A stretch of DNA of 51,650 nt from the NCBI GenBank assembly GCA_963205185.1, contig CAUJHZ010000022.1:1-51650 (forward strand). The letters run 5' to 3'. A program made the position numbers and the translations under genes. Positions 32,227 to 41,302 of the stretch are shown one piece after another. The DNA comes from Planctomycetota bacterium (GTDB lineage: Bacteria; Planctomycetota; Phycisphaerae; Phycisphaerales; UBA5793). Numbering within the stretch: the stretch's first letter is position 1; each line of letters opens with the position of its first letter. A model generated the notes under the pieces. That model searched no databases. It had not been told where the DNA came from and saw only the letters and a program-made list of their open reading frames with translations.

Positions 32227-35200
32227 TCAAGTGTGAACGCCCGCTTCATCTTCCTCCTGGTCGGAAGGCGGGAGGAAGGCGGCGGGGCTCGGCTGCGTCG
32301 CGGCGGTGCGCGGCCCCGCGAGTTCGAGCATCGACTGAACCGCGGTGCGCACGCGGCGGATGCGCACGTCGCGCCGCACGCCGTAGCCGCGCACGCGCGT
32401 CAGCTGGCGGAAGATCTCGAGCCAGAGGGAGGAGCGTTCGGGCAGGTCATCGGCGCAGCTTCGCGCCAGGTCGGTGATCCACGCGCGGTATTCGCGGTCT
32501 CGCCGGTGCCAGGTGCTGATGACGCGCGCGTGGCGCAACAGCGTGAGCAGCCGCAGCCCCGCCCCGCCCAGCGACCAGTAGCCGCCGATGATGGATCGCA
32601 GCGGCGCCTGGCGCACCTGGCCGCGCACGCGGAGGGTCATCGTGTCGCCGCCGGCGCGGTCGGCGCCGAGTTCGCGCATGAAGCGCCGTTGCCGATCGAC
32701 GCGCAGGGCCGTGCGCGCCACGAACGGGCTGTCGGCGATGAGCAGGCCGCGAGCGACCTCGTCGATTGCCAGGCGCGTCACCGGGTAGTTCGCCGGGGAG
32801 CGCTCTGCGGCATAGATGCGGCTGATGAGTTCGGCGTAGGTGCGCGCCAGCGGGAGGCCGCCCCAGTACTCGCAGTCGATGAGGCGCGCGACGAAGCGGC
32901 GTTCGGCCAGGCGCGAAGCGTCGCCGCGGCGCAGCCCCGTCACGGCGTCGAGCGTCCCCAGCGCCAGTTGGCGAAAGAGCGCGGCCTGGGGCTTTTGCCT
33001 CCAGCGCCGTCGCGACATCACCGCCGCGTGCAGGCGAACGAGAGATTCGGGGCTCATCGGCGCGGGCTCTTCGAGCGGCATCTGGTCGGGCGCGCTCGAG
33101 GCCAGTGAGCGGCCGAAGCTGACCGCGTCCGGGTGCCGGCCGAGGCCGTGGTCATCCAGCGCCGTCGCGGCATCGTCGAGCGAGGCGGCGCTCACGGGAA
33201 TCAACCCGCGCTGAAACGCCGCGCCCACCAGCACCGACGCCACGTGCTGGCGCGACTTGAGCTGACGCTGGCTCAACTCGCTGGCCCGCAGCACCAGCCG
33301 CTCGACCGGCGGGATGATCGAGTTGAGTTCGCCCGGCACGATGTAGCGCGGCTCGAAAGAACGGTCTTCGAACGACGATGCGACCGCCGGTGAAAGGTCG
33401 AGCACGAGCGACGTCTGTTCAGGAGAAGCCACCGCCAGGCGGCTCTCCGCGTCAATCGAGTCGACGAGCGATTCGAGATCCATGGCGATGATGACGTGCG
33501 CGCCGCCGTAGGGGATGCGCGGCGTAATCGGTTGCGCCGGCTCGGTCGGCCGCGGGTGCGTGAAGGCGATTTGTCCGATCCACGAAGCGCCGGCCCGGCC
33601 GAGCAGCGCCTGAACCCGGTAGCCCATGCGCCGGCCGGCCGAGTCGATCAGCCGCAGCGCCTGAAAGACGTCGGATTCGGTGCGGCCGCAGAGATGGGCA
33701 TTCCAGATCGGCACGTGCGGGTGCCGGAGATGGGGCTCTGGCAGCGCGCTCACCTCCGCGCCGGCGCGGCGAGGGGCCGAACGCCGCTGCAGGCGATACT
33801 CCTCGAAACCCGGCCAGCCGTCGAGCGGAGTCGTCAGCGGATCGGCTGGGTGCGCCATGAGCAGGCGTGGGCCATGCACTCCGTTGAGCATCGGCGTCCG
33901 CGTCCAGCCGCGCCGCACCAGCCAGGCGTATGCGATCGCAGCCAGCGGCGAAGACGGGACGACCGTCGCTTCGACAGGCGCAAAGCCGCGCTCCGACCAT
34001 ACACGAGGAGAGCCGGCGACGTTTTCGGGCTCCGGCTCGCTGCGCGCGTCGATGATCACGACCGCTACTCCCGGCCCGAGCACGGCGGAGCGGAGATCGT
34101 GCGCGAAGGTCGTCAGGTCGGTCGGGTCGGTGCGGATGATCCGAAGTTGCCGGATCTCGCGCTCGCTGACCATGCTCCGCGCCAGACGATCGACGTCGGC
34201 GGGCTCGATGCCGCTGAGCCGGTCCGGCGGGTCAGGCAGAACGAGAAAGGTCGTATCGTGCCGGCGAAGGATGGCGTGGGTGATCGCGGAGCGGCCCACC
34301 GTCGGGACCCGGCGCCGCTCCATCTCGATGATCTGCCGCTCACCTTCCTGGCGCTCGAGCGTGGCCGTCTCGAGCGATTCGACGCGCAATTCACTCGCGG
34401 CCCGATCGGGCGCCGGCAGACTCAGTTCATCGCGCAACTGATCGATCATGGCATCGACGAGGGGTCGAATGAGACTCTGCTCGCGAGGCTCGCGCCGATG
34501 CCGCTCCAGCGAAATGCGCGCCCCCAGCGCGCGGGCGGCGGGCAGCGACGCCAGACGCTGCGCCACCGTCTCGTGTCCCGTAGCCGTGCGCCGCTCGGCG
34601 AGCAGTTCGCCCAGCGCCTCGGCCAGGTCAGAAGGGTGCAGCTCTGCGTCGCTCGAAACGCGAGGCGGCGCCGAATCCTGCCCTGGAAGAACTTTCCCGA
34701 AGACTTCCCCAGCGCGGTGTCCCGAGCGTCGCAGGCCGTCGGCGAGCAGACGGATCGACTGCTCGATGAACGGCCGGCCGTTTTCGACGACGATGAGGCG
34801 CTCGCAGCGGCTGAGCATCTGCTCAACGGACCGGGGATCGAACGGATTGATGCAGCCAAGGCGGAGGATCGGCAGCCGGCCGGTCAGCCCGAGCAGAGCC
34901 AGGGCGTGCCGCAATGACGCGTGCGCAGCGCCGAAGGTGACAAAACCCAAGGGCACGACTTCGCCCGGCAGGGGCGCGTTGAACACCTGGTCGAGCCGGC
35001 GGCGGCGGAGTTCCGATTGCAGCGGCGTGCCGCGATCTTCCGTGCGGGGATCGCCGCTCGACGGCGCGCCGCGCACGGCCGGGTCTTCGACGTGCACTTC
35101 CGTTTCGCCGCCGCCCATGATCAGCGGCGTGAGATAGAGCATCACCATCGTGCCCGCCGCCCGCGACAGGCGCATCGCCTCATTGAGCAGACGGGTGCAT

Positions 35201-35733
35201 TCGGACGGCGTCGAGGGCGCGAGGATGGGTACGTCGAGATAGGCCGCCAGATCGCGCGGATCGGCGAGCATTGGCCGGCGCACGGTCTGCCAGCCCGCGC
35301 CGATGGCGTCGGTGTCGGTGGGGGCGCCGAAGTTCCATCGCGAATGGCAGACGACCAGCACGCCGCCCGAACGCGGGCTCACGCGAAGCTGTGCGGCGTC
35401 AAAGAGCGAATCGACCGCCTGCCGGAAGCCCCGCAACTCGTAGAGCCCGATGACGCGGCGCCGGGCCAGCAGGGCGGCGCGCATCAGGCCCGCTGTGATC
35501 GTGTCGCTCTCGGCCAGTTCGGCGGCCACGCCGGACTCATCGAGTTCAGCGGCAAAGCGCGACCACGAAGCGAGCAATCCGGGAATCGGCTCGGCCTTGG
35601 AGGCGAGCAGGAGATCGACTCCCGCTTCGCTTTCCAGAACGCCGCGCAGCACCCAGTCGATGCCCAGATTCAGTTCGCGCTCCCGGCGCGAACGGGCTTT
35701 CCAGTTGGCGGCCTGGCTCACGGTTGTCCCCAC
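32227..35733 (-). CDS. large degenerate indolepyruvate ferredoxin oxidoreductase-like protein
   Basis: A protein of 1168 residues with the layout of fused IorA-type 2-oxoacid oxidoreductases. The N-terminal pyrimidine-like domain (1-215) includes LLVVCHSRWNFGAPTDTD-type spacing, the transketolase-like domain II has LGFVTFGAAHASLRHAL and CERLIVVENGRPFIEQSIR, and a gamma-like domain (about 700-830) has VLVGAAFQRGLIPVSAASLDDA. The TPP-binding GDG/GDS...N motif and the CxxCxxC ferredoxin cluster of active enzymes are not present; the few Cys are scattered. I therefore suspect a pseudoenzyme. It is a single long open frame without breaks, so it is likely expressed. Neighbours give no functional hint. 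Confidence 0.65.
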   Translation of the reverse strand: MGTTVSQAANWKARSRRERELNLGIDWVLRGVLESEAGVDLLLASKAEPIPGLLASWSRFAAELDESGVAAELAESDTITAGLMRAALLARRRVIGLYELRGFRQAVDSLFDAAQLRVSPRSGGVLVVCHSRWNFGAPTDTDAIGAGWQTVRRPMLADPRDLAAYLDVPILAPSTPSECTRLLNEAMRLSRAAGTMVMLYLTPLIMGGGETEVHVEDPAVRGAPSSGDPRTEDRGTPLQSELRRRRLDQVFNAPLPGEVVPLGFVTFGAAHASLRHALALLGLTGRLPILRLGCINPFDPRSVEQMLSRCERLIVVENGRPFIEQSIRLLADGLRRSGHRAGEVFGKVLPGQDSAPPRVSSDAELHPSDLAEALGELLAERRTATGHETVAQRLASLPAARALGARISLERHRREPREQSLIRPLVDAMIDQLRDELSLPAPDRAASELRVESLETATLERQEGERQIIEMERRRVPTVGRSAITHAILRRHDTTFLVLPDPPDRLSGIEPADVDRLARSMVSEREIRQLRIIRTDPTDLTTFAHDLRSAVLGPGVAVVIIDARSEPEPENVAGSPRVWSERGFAPVEATVVPSSPLAAIAYAWLVRRGWTRTPMLNGVHGPRLLMAHPADPLTTPLDGWPGFEEYRLQRRSAPRRAGAEVSALPEPHLRHPHVPIWNAHLCGRTESDVFQALRLIDSAGRRMGYRVQALLGRAGASWIGQIAFTHPRPTEPAQPITPRIPYGGAHVIIAMDLESLVDSIDAESRLAVASPEQTSLVLDLSPAVASSFEDRSFEPRYIVPGELNSIIPPVERLVLRASELSQRQLKSRQHVASVLVGAAFQRGLIPVSAASLDDAATALDDHGLGRHPDAVSFGRSLASSAPDQMPLEEPAPMSPESLVRLHAAVMSRRRWRQKPQAALFRQLALGTLDAVTGLRRGDASRLAERRFVARLIDCEYWGGLPLARTYAELISRIYAAERSPANYPVTRLAIDEVARGLLIADSPFVARTALRVDRQRRFMRELGADRAGGDTMTLRVRGQVRQAPLRSIIGGYWSLGGAGLRLLTLLRHARVISTWHRRDREYRAWITDLARSCADDLPERSSLWLEIFRQLTRVRGYGVRRDVRIRRVRTAVQSMLELAGPRTAATQPSPAAFLPPSDQEEDEAGVHT

Positions 35734-35781
35734 AGCGCCGGATGCATGGTGGGTGATGGTATCGTGCGGCGGGCGCGGAGG

Positions 35782-36612
35782 TCAGAAGGGCAGTCCGTGC
35801 GTCGTCGCCAGCGAGAGGGCCACGAATTCGCCGATGAGAATCATCGTGCTCGATACGTAGAGAATCCCCGTCGCCGACTGGTTCGAACGGATGCGCACGC
35901 ACTGCAGCGCCATCCAGGTCATGATGAGCGGGACGGCCAGCCCGACGAGGAACCGAGCCGAGAGCAGCAGCACGGCCATGGTCAGCGCCCCGCGCTGCGG
36001 GTCGGCATCGCCGCGCATCTGCCACCACGGCGGCAAGGCAAGAAGCGCCAGCGCCAGGCGCAGCGCCAGGCCGACGAGCAGCAGACGCACGAGGCGCAGG
36101 AAGGGCTGTTGCGTCATCTCACTGCCGGACGTCAGATACGCGTGTCCGAGGAGCATGGTCATGAGTGAGCCGCCCGTGAGCCAGCCGGTGAGCGCCAGCG
36201 CCGGCCCGATGAACCACAGCGGCCAGCTCACCGCTTGCTCGCGTGCGGCGGGGTCGATAGCCAGTGGCCGCATCCAGGCCAGCGGGGCGACGACGAAGCC
36301 GAGGCACATCGCAACGACGACTGCGGCGCAGCCGACGGCCACGACGAGCCGCTGGGCGTTGCGCCAACCGGACTGCACGAGCATGAGGTGCGCGAAGGCC
36401 GTTACGGCCATGAGCGTTCCGATGACGTAGAGGGCGCGGGCACTTTCGTCCGGCGGGTCGATGAGCATCGCCGCGCCGCCGACGCCCAGCAGACTCAGCG
36501 CGACCAGATCACCCAGGCGAAGCCACTGCAGCGTGACGGCGCGCGGGGCGCACGCCGCCTGACTCATGGCGATGCCCAACGCGAGAAGCGCGAGAACCAG
36601 CGGAAGCGACAT
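35782..36612 (-). CDS. hypothetical polytopic membrane protein
   Basis: A 276-residue protein with about eight hydrophobic helices and short loops. A His in LLGHAYLTSGSEMT and one near TAFAHLMLVQ lie within or beside helices, which could bind a cofactor, but no family was recognised. It is 49 bases upstream of the large IOR-like gene on the same strand, so the two are probably one transcript and may interact. ATG 36612 starts directly with the first helix. Function unknown. Confidence 0.7.
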   Translation of the reverse strand: MSLPLVLALLALGIAMSQAACAPRAVTLQWLRLGDLVALSLLGVGGAAMLIDPPDESARALYVIGTLMAVTAFAHLMLVQSGWRNAQRLVVAVGCAAVVVAMCLGFVVAPLAWMRPLAIDPAAREQAVSWPLWFIGPALALTGWLTGGSLMTMLLGHAYLTSGSEMTQQPFLRLVRLLLVGLALRLALALLALPPWWQMRGDADPQRGALTMAVLLLSARFLVGLAVPLIMTWMALQCVRIRSNQSATGILYVSSTMILIGEFVALSLATTHGLPF

Positions 36613-36690
36613 GGCGCATTATTGCCGGCTCCGCCGCCGCTGATTCGATTCGTCGGTACATCGAGGATGGCGGTTCGAATCGGCGCTCTG

Positions 36691-36696
36691 TATAAT
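36691..36696 (+). promoter_or_regulatory. -10 element of the mcsA promoter, nearly leaderless mRNA
   Basis: A consensus TATAAT preceded by TG (CTCTGTATAAT) ends nine bases before the mcsA ATG. The start of transcription would fall within about three bases of the ATG, so mcsA may be read from a leaderless mRNA. No good -35 is seen 16-18 bases upstream. Confidence 0.55.
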
Positions 36697-36704
36697 CTGC
36701 CGGC

Positions 36705-37247
36705 ATGAACGGACACAGGTGCGATCGGTGTGGCGAAGAGGCCACGATCCACGAATACACCCCGTCGAAGGGAAAAGTGCTCTCCGAGACGCACCTGTGC
36801 GAAAAGTGCGCGCAGGAACTGGGCATGGAAGGGAAAGTGGTGAAGGGATCGCAGGAATTGCTCCAGCAGCTGATCCTCGCCAAGGCCGGGAGGCGCAAAG
36901 CACCCGTCAGCGCGACCTGCCCTTCTTGCGGGCTTTCGTGGGGCGAGTTCCGCGAGCACAGCCTGCTGGGCTGTCCCGACTGTTATACGGCGTTCGAGAA
37001 ACAGCTCGGCCCGCTGCTCGAGCGCATCCACGAAGGCGCCACCCACCACGTCGGAAAGACGCCGGTCAATCAGAATCTCGATCTCGCCCAGCGGCTGACG
37101 CACCTGCGCAAAAAACTTGCCGAGGCGCTCGCAGCCGAGCAGTACGAACGGGCGGCCAAGATCCGCGATGAACTTCTCGATCTCGGGTCCGGGGAGACGC
37201 AGCCGCCGGCCGAGGGCGGCGAGTCGGCCGGGAGCCTGCGCGCATGA
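36705..37247 (+). CDS. mcsA: McsA, zinc-finger activator of the protein arginine kinase
   Basis: A 180-residue protein with four CxxC pairs (Cys6/9, 32/35, 72/75, 90/93) and a C-terminal UVR motif coiled coil near 125-160 (LAQRLTHLRKKLAEALAAEQYERAAKIRDEL). In Firmicutes McsA activates McsB and links it to CtsR and the ClpC protease. Its stop overlaps mcsB by four bases, so the two are coupled. ctsR and clpC are not in the window. The zinc ligands are complete. Confidence 0.93.
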   Translation: MNGHRCDRCGEEATIHEYTPSKGKVLSETHLCEKCAQELGMEGKVVKGSQELLQQLILAKAGRRKAPVSATCPSCGLSWGEFREHSLLGCPDCYTAFEKQLGPLLERIHEGATHHVGKTPVNQNLDLAQRLTHLRKKLAEALAAEQYERAAKIRDELLDLGSGETQPPAEGGESAGSLRA

Positions 37248-38290
37248 TCGGCCTGGACTTCTCATCCACCGGCGAATGGCTGCGCGGCTCGGGGCCGGAT
37301 TCGGATGTCGTCATCTCGACGCGCGTGCGCCTGGCCCGCAACGTCGCCGGGTTCAACTTCGCAAACCGGGCGCAGTTGAGCGAGCACCAGCAGGTCCTCG
37401 CCCTGGCTCGCGAACACGTTGTGCCCGCCTGCGACCGGCCGGGCATGCTCTGGGTCGATGTCGCGTCGCTCGAGCCGCTCGAAGCGACGCTGCTCGTGGA
37501 GCGCCACCTCATCTCCAAGCACCTGGCCAAAGGGGATCGGCCGCGCGCCGCAGTCATGCACCCGGACGAGTCGCTTTCGATCATGGTCAACGAAGAAGAC
37601 CACTTGCGCATGCAGGTGATCCGCAGCGGCCGGCAGACGGGAGATGCCTTTGCCGAGGTCAACCGCATCGACGACCGCCTCGGCCAGCGCCTGCCATTCG
37701 CGTTTCACAAGCGGTTCGGATATCTGACGGCGTGCCCGACCAACGTGGGCACGGGGATCCGCTTCAGCATCATGCTTCATCTTCCGGCGCTCATGCTCAC
37801 CAAGGAGATCGAGCGGGTCCGCCGCGCCGCTCAGGACATGCAACTGGCCATTCGCGGGTTCTACGGCGAAGGCTCCGATGCGCTGGGTGACATCTTCCAG
37901 ATATCAAACCAGACGACGCTGGGCAAGACGGAAGAGCAGTTGATGCGCGAGTTTGATGAAGGCGTCATGCCGCGCGTGGTCGAGTACGAGCGACGGGCGC
38001 GGCAGGTGCTCGTCGAGCGCCGCAAGTCGCTGCTCGACGACCGCTGTTTTCGCGCGATGGGCATCCTCCAGAACGCCCGGCTGCTCAAGCTCGACGAATC
38101 GCTGCGGCTGCTCAGCCACCTGCGTCTCGGCGTGCAGTTGGGGCGCATTACCGGGGTCGATCCGCAGACGATCGACAGGCTGCTCGTTCTCGTGCAGCCG
38201 GCCCACCTGCAGAAAGCGCTGGGCGAGTCGCTCCACCAGGCGGAACGCACCGAAGCCCGCGCCACGCTGATCCGGCAGCACCTGTCCTGA
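37244..38290 (+). CDS. mcsB: protein-arginine kinase McsB
   Basis: A phosphagen-kinase-fold enzyme that phosphorylates protein arginines, marking proteins for ClpCP degradation in Bacillus. The 348-residue protein has VISTRVRLARN (nucleotide contact), the NEEDHLRMQ loop with catalytic Glu, and CPTNVGTG with the active-site Cys. The length is typical. The McsA-McsB pairing is the known minimal unit. Arginine-phosphate control outside Firmicutes is less studied, so the targets here are unknown. Confidence 0.95.
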   Translation: MIGLDFSSTGEWLRGSGPDSDVVISTRVRLARNVAGFNFANRAQLSEHQQVLALAREHVVPACDRPGMLWVDVASLEPLEATLLVERHLISKHLAKGDRPRAAVMHPDESLSIMVNEEDHLRMQVIRSGRQTGDAFAEVNRIDDRLGQRLPFAFHKRFGYLTACPTNVGTGIRFSIMLHLPALMLTKEIERVRRAAQDMQLAIRGFYGEGSDALGDIFQISNQTTLGKTEEQLMREFDEGVMPRVVEYERRARQVLVERRKSLLDDRCFRAMGILQNARLLKLDESLRLLSHLRLGVQLGRITGVDPQTIDRLLVLVQPAHLQKALGESLHQAERTEARATLIRQHLS

Positions 38291-38367
38291 CCACTTGCAT
38301 CGCCCCCTCGGTCGACACTACACTGGATTGGCTGCTGTCCGCAGCCGCCTTGCGGAGATCGCACCCA

Positions 38368-39198
38368 GTGGCACGGTTGGCGACCATCGCTCCGTTCAAC
38401 TTTGAATTCGATACCGCCCGGTTCCTGCGCGCCTACCGCCGGGCCGGCTGCAGCCACGCGCAGTTCTACCGCAACGACAAGGCGCCTTTCGAGCCGGCGG
38501 CGGCGCTCGAATGCGTTCGCTCCGCGGGACTGGAGTTCGACTCGATCCACGGATTGTTTGGCGAGTCGCTTGATCCATCTTCACCTGATGAGCACCAGCG
38601 CCGATCGAGCGTTGATGTGTACGAGCGTGAGGGCGAACTGGCCGTGCAACTGGGCGGGCCCATGGTTGTGGTGCATCCGTCCTGGATGAACCCGGAGGGC
38701 TCGCCGATTTCCCGGCCGCCGGCGGCGGACCGCCTGGCCGCGCTGCGCTCCTCGATGGAGACACTGGCGCGAATCGGCGAGCGCCTCGGCGTGACTTATC
38801 TCATGGAGAACCTGCCCGGCTTTTTTTCCATCGGCCACAATGCGCTGCAACTCGCCGGCTGGGTGCGCGATCTCGCTTCGCCCAACGTGCGGATGTGCTT
38901 CGACACCGGTCACGCGCACATCGAATCAGGATTCAATGGCTCGGTGGCCGAGCAACTGCGGCAGTGCATCGACGTGGTGGCGTACCTCCACGCCCACGAC
39001 AACGACAGCGTGAAAGACAACCACCGCATGCCCGGCGAGGGGTCGATCGACTGGGAGGCGCTGGCCGCGGTGCTCGCCGATCGCGCCGGGCCGCAACTGC
39101 CGTGGATGCTCGAGGTTTTCTATCCCGAGGCCGAGGTCGAAGCGCTGGTGGATGGCGGCCTCGGTGCGCGGCTGGCTCGCTGGTCGGTGAGCCGCTGA
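38368..39198 (+). CDS. sugar phosphate isomerase/epimerase-type TIM barrel
   Basis: A protein of 276 residues of the AP-endonuclease-2 superfamily. Typical features are an N-terminal FNFEFDTARFLRAY strand-helix, FDSIHGLFGESLD, VVVHPSWMNPEG, YLMENLPGF with the metal-binding Glu, FDTGHAHI with metal-binding Asp and His, and YLHAHDNDS. These enzymes bind divalent metals and act on keto-sugars or inositols, but sequence does not give the substrate. GTG 38368 is chosen because GGAG lies ten bases upstream. It is 77 bases after mcsB and may be transcribed with it. Confidence 0.82.
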   Translation: MARLATIAPFNFEFDTARFLRAYRRAGCSHAQFYRNDKAPFEPAAALECVRSAGLEFDSIHGLFGESLDPSSPDEHQRRSSVDVYEREGELAVQLGGPMVVVHPSWMNPEGSPISRPPAADRLAALRSSMETLARIGERLGVTYLMENLPGFFSIGHNALQLAGWVRDLASPNVRMCFDTGHAHIESGFNGSVAEQLRQCIDVVAYLHAHDNDSVKDNHRMPGEGSIDWEALAAVLADRAGPQLPWMLEVFYPEAEVEALVDGGLGARLARWSVSR

Positions 39199-39220
39199 AG
39201 CAGGCGCATGAGAGAAAAAG

Positions 39221-39250
39221 CCGGACTCCGCGCCGAGGCACGGAGTCCGG
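39221..39250 (-). terminator. intrinsic terminator downstream of the exported protein gene at 39287
   Basis: A perfect ten-pair stem (CCGGACTCCG / CGGAGTCCGG) with a ten-base loop, followed on the minus strand by CTTTTTCTC. It also faces the end of the isomerase gene on the other strand. Confidence 0.85.
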
Positions 39251-39286
39251 TGGATTACGTCATGGAATCATCAGGCTGCCGATGGA

Positions 39287-40393
39287 CTACGGAACCTGAG
39301 CGACGGTGCTCGCCTGGCACGGCGAATCGACAGCAACGAGTTGCACGAAACCGCCGCAGGCGCCCTGGTTGGCCTGAGCGTTGACGCTGCCGGCGCCGTT
39401 GCCGGTGTTGATGGTGTTGTACAGCTGGAGCTGGTTCGTGCCGAGACCCAGCTGGGTGCCGGCGCACGGACCGCTGTTGATGGTGAAGCTACCCGTGTTG
39501 CGGGCGAAGACGATGCCCATGGGTTTGTTGGCCGGGGCGCCGCTCCAGGAGAGGTTCACCTGGCCGGGGCAGGTGCCGGTGATCTGGGCGGTAAAGCCTG
39601 CGGTCACCGGGTTGATGTTGACGTTGTCAAACGCAGCGACGTTGCCGATCGTGCCGCCGCCCGAGAACATACGGAAACCGGTCGGCAGCGGCCGGCCGCC
39701 CGCCGAGCCGCCTTCGAGGTAGTAGTCGGTGAGCTGCACCGTCGTGGTGATGTTGGTCGTGAGGTCGGTGATGCTGGCTTCGACGATCTGATTGGTCGCG
39801 AAATCGATCGTGTCCTTGCAGCGGTACCAGTGGTTCATCGACAGGTTCTGCCACTCGGGGCCGGGGAAGCGAGGCACGGAATCGGCCACGCCGCTGGAGT
39901 TGTAGGCGAGGATGCCCGCCTGGAACGAGACCGGGTTGTTGACGTCGGCGAAACTGAGGAGGTGAATGTAACTGGCGCTGCCGGGGTACGGCTGGACGGA
40001 GATCGAGCCGATGTTGTTCGACGCTGGCGGATTGCCGCGATACAGCGCGGCAAAGTCGAACTCCATGGTGGCCCCGCCGGTGTTGCCCCAATTCATGTCG
40101 CGCTGGGCCCGGCCGTAGGTGCCGCCGCCGGGTCCTTCGACGGCCGCGAACTGGTCGCCGCCCTGCGGGTTGGCGGCGATGCCGTAGGTGTTGCCGGCGT
40201 ACGTGAAGGCGAGGTAGTCAGTGCTGACGGTTCCGGACGGGATGTAGTAGGCATCCTGCCCGGTGAGGATCGTGCCGCCCGACGAGGCGGTGATGCCGTC
40301 CGAGGTTTCAAAGCCGGTCGAATACTGGGCGAAAGCAGCCCCAGTCAGCGCCAGAATCGACGCTGCGGAAACAAGTGCAAAACGCTGGGTCAT
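39287..40393 (-). CDS. exported protein of unknown function (planctomycete type)
   Basis: A 368-residue protein with a signal peptide (1-22, ending AAFAQ), then a beta-rich LamG-like region (about 24-250) with FEFDFAALYRG-type strands, FRMFSGGGT and FDNVNI. The C-terminal 100 residues (GTCPGQVNLSWSGAPANKP through CQASTVAQVP) resemble a short Cys-containing domain that recurs at the ends of secreted planctomycete proteins. No PEP-CTERM tail. It has its own promoter (40624-40652), a leader of about 220 bases and a strong terminator, so it is monocistronic. The role is unknown, possibly carbohydrate binding or the cell surface. Confidence 0.75.
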   Translation of the reverse strand: MTQRFALVSAASILALTGAAFAQYSTGFETSDGITASSGGTILTGQDAYYIPSGTVSTDYLAFTYAGNTYGIAANPQGGDQFAAVEGPGGGTYGRAQRDMNWGNTGGATMEFDFAALYRGNPPASNNIGSISVQPYPGSASYIHLLSFADVNNPVSFQAGILAYNSSGVADSVPRFPGPEWQNLSMNHWYRCKDTIDFATNQIVEASITDLTTNITTTVQLTDYYLEGGSAGGRPLPTGFRMFSGGGTIGNVAAFDNVNINPVTAGFTAQITGTCPGQVNLSWSGAPANKPMGIVFARNTGSFTINSGPCAGTQLGLGTNQLQLYNTINTGNGAGSVNAQANQGACGGFVQLVAVDSPCQASTVAQVP

Positions 40394-40566
40394 GTCTCAA
40401 TCCTCCTTTGAGGGCCGGCGTGCTCCGTCTGGCGGCGCGCCGGTTCGAGTGACCGAACGACCGGCCGTACACCATGTGCGACCGCCCGCTCGACAATGGG
40501 ACTGTCGCGCCGCATCGGGGAGGTGATTTGCAGTCTGGTTTGGCCCTCGAAAGGACCCGAACTAGA

Positions 40567-40591
40567 AAGCGGCCCAACCCCTTGGCCGCTT
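40567..40591 (-). promoter_or_regulatory. hairpin in the leader of the exported protein gene
   Basis: Eight perfect pairs (AAGCGGCC / GGCCGCTT) with a nine-base loop, about 26 bases after the predicted start. On the minus strand TCTAGTT follows the stem, so it could be an attenuator with a short U tract. The rest of the 353-base gap 40394-40746 holds the promoter and nothing else recognised. Confidence 0.4.
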
Positions 40592-40623
40592 CTCACCCCC
40601 GAAACACGGTCCGCGAACGCCGT

Positions 40624-40652
40624 ATTGGAACACAATCCGCGTTTCGTGTCAA
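40624..40652 (-). promoter_or_regulatory. promoter of the exported protein gene at 39287-40393
   Basis: Minus-strand TTGACA (40647-40652, consensus), 17 bases, TCCAAT (40624-40629). GATTG begins nine bases after the -35, as in the pseudopilin promoters. Confidence 0.6.
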
Positions 40653-40746
40653 TGGAGAAAACGCAATTCCGTCACAAACGGATCAGATTCGTACGAACGG
40701 ATGGCGAGCGCGTTCGAGCGCATCCACCGCCCTTTCGGGGCATCGG

Positions 40747-41241
40747 TCAGCCGTCGCGCGGATCGGGATTGGCCAGAACCTTCTCCGTCTGCCGTCGGCG
40801 GTACTCCTCGAGCGCCGGGAGGTACTCCGGCCGGGCGTGGGAAACGATGGCCGCAGCGAGCAGGCCGGCATTGGTCGCGCCGGCGTTGCCGATGGCCAGC
40901 GTTCCCACCGGGATGCCCGCCGGCATCTGCACCGTCGAGAGCAGTGAATCCATGCCGCCGAGCGACTTGGTCTGCATGGGCACGCCCAGGACCGGCAGCG
41001 TGGTGTGGGCGGCCGCGACGCCAGCGGCATGCGCGGCGCCGCCGGCTCCCGCGATGATCGCCAGGATGCCGCGCTCGCGGGCCGTCGAGGCGAACTCGGC
41101 AAGTTGATGCGGTGTGCGGTGCGCGGAAAGCACGCGCACCTCGAAGGCGATGCCCAGCGTCTCGAGCGCGGCGGCGGCGTTGGACATCGTTTCCCAATCG
41201 GACTTCGAACCCATGACGATGGCGACGAGTGGTTGGCTCAT
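40747..41241 (-). CDS. purE: N5-carboxyaminoimidazole ribonucleotide mutase
   Basis: A 164-residue purine biosynthesis enzyme that moves the carboxylate of N5-CAIR to give CAIR. Marks are [11 protein letters not shown] (9-19), VLSAHRTP with the catalytic His, [22 protein letters not shown], and [19 protein letters not shown]. The length is that of class I PurE. The partner purK, often adjacent, is not here. The gene stands alone between two export-related genes on the same strand. Confidence 0.97.
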   Translation of the reverse strand: MSQPLVAIVMGSKSDWETMSNAAAALETLGIAFEVRVLSAHRTPHQLAEFASTARERGILAIIAGAGGAAHAAGVAAAHTTLPVLGVPMQTKSLGGMDSLLSTVQMPAGIPVGTLAIGNAGATNAGLLAAAIVSHARPEYLPALEEYRRRQTEKVLANPDPRDG

Positions 41242-41302
41242 GGGCCGATTCTTTCCGCCTGCCCTCCGCAGGCAACCTGAGGCATGCCCCTATTGAAAGG
41301 GA

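Noticed and set aside
40394..40620. Possible c-di-GMP riboswitch in the exported-protein leader
   Set aside because: Only a loose CAAACC-type match was found. The conserved GEMM core and the two paired helices are missing.
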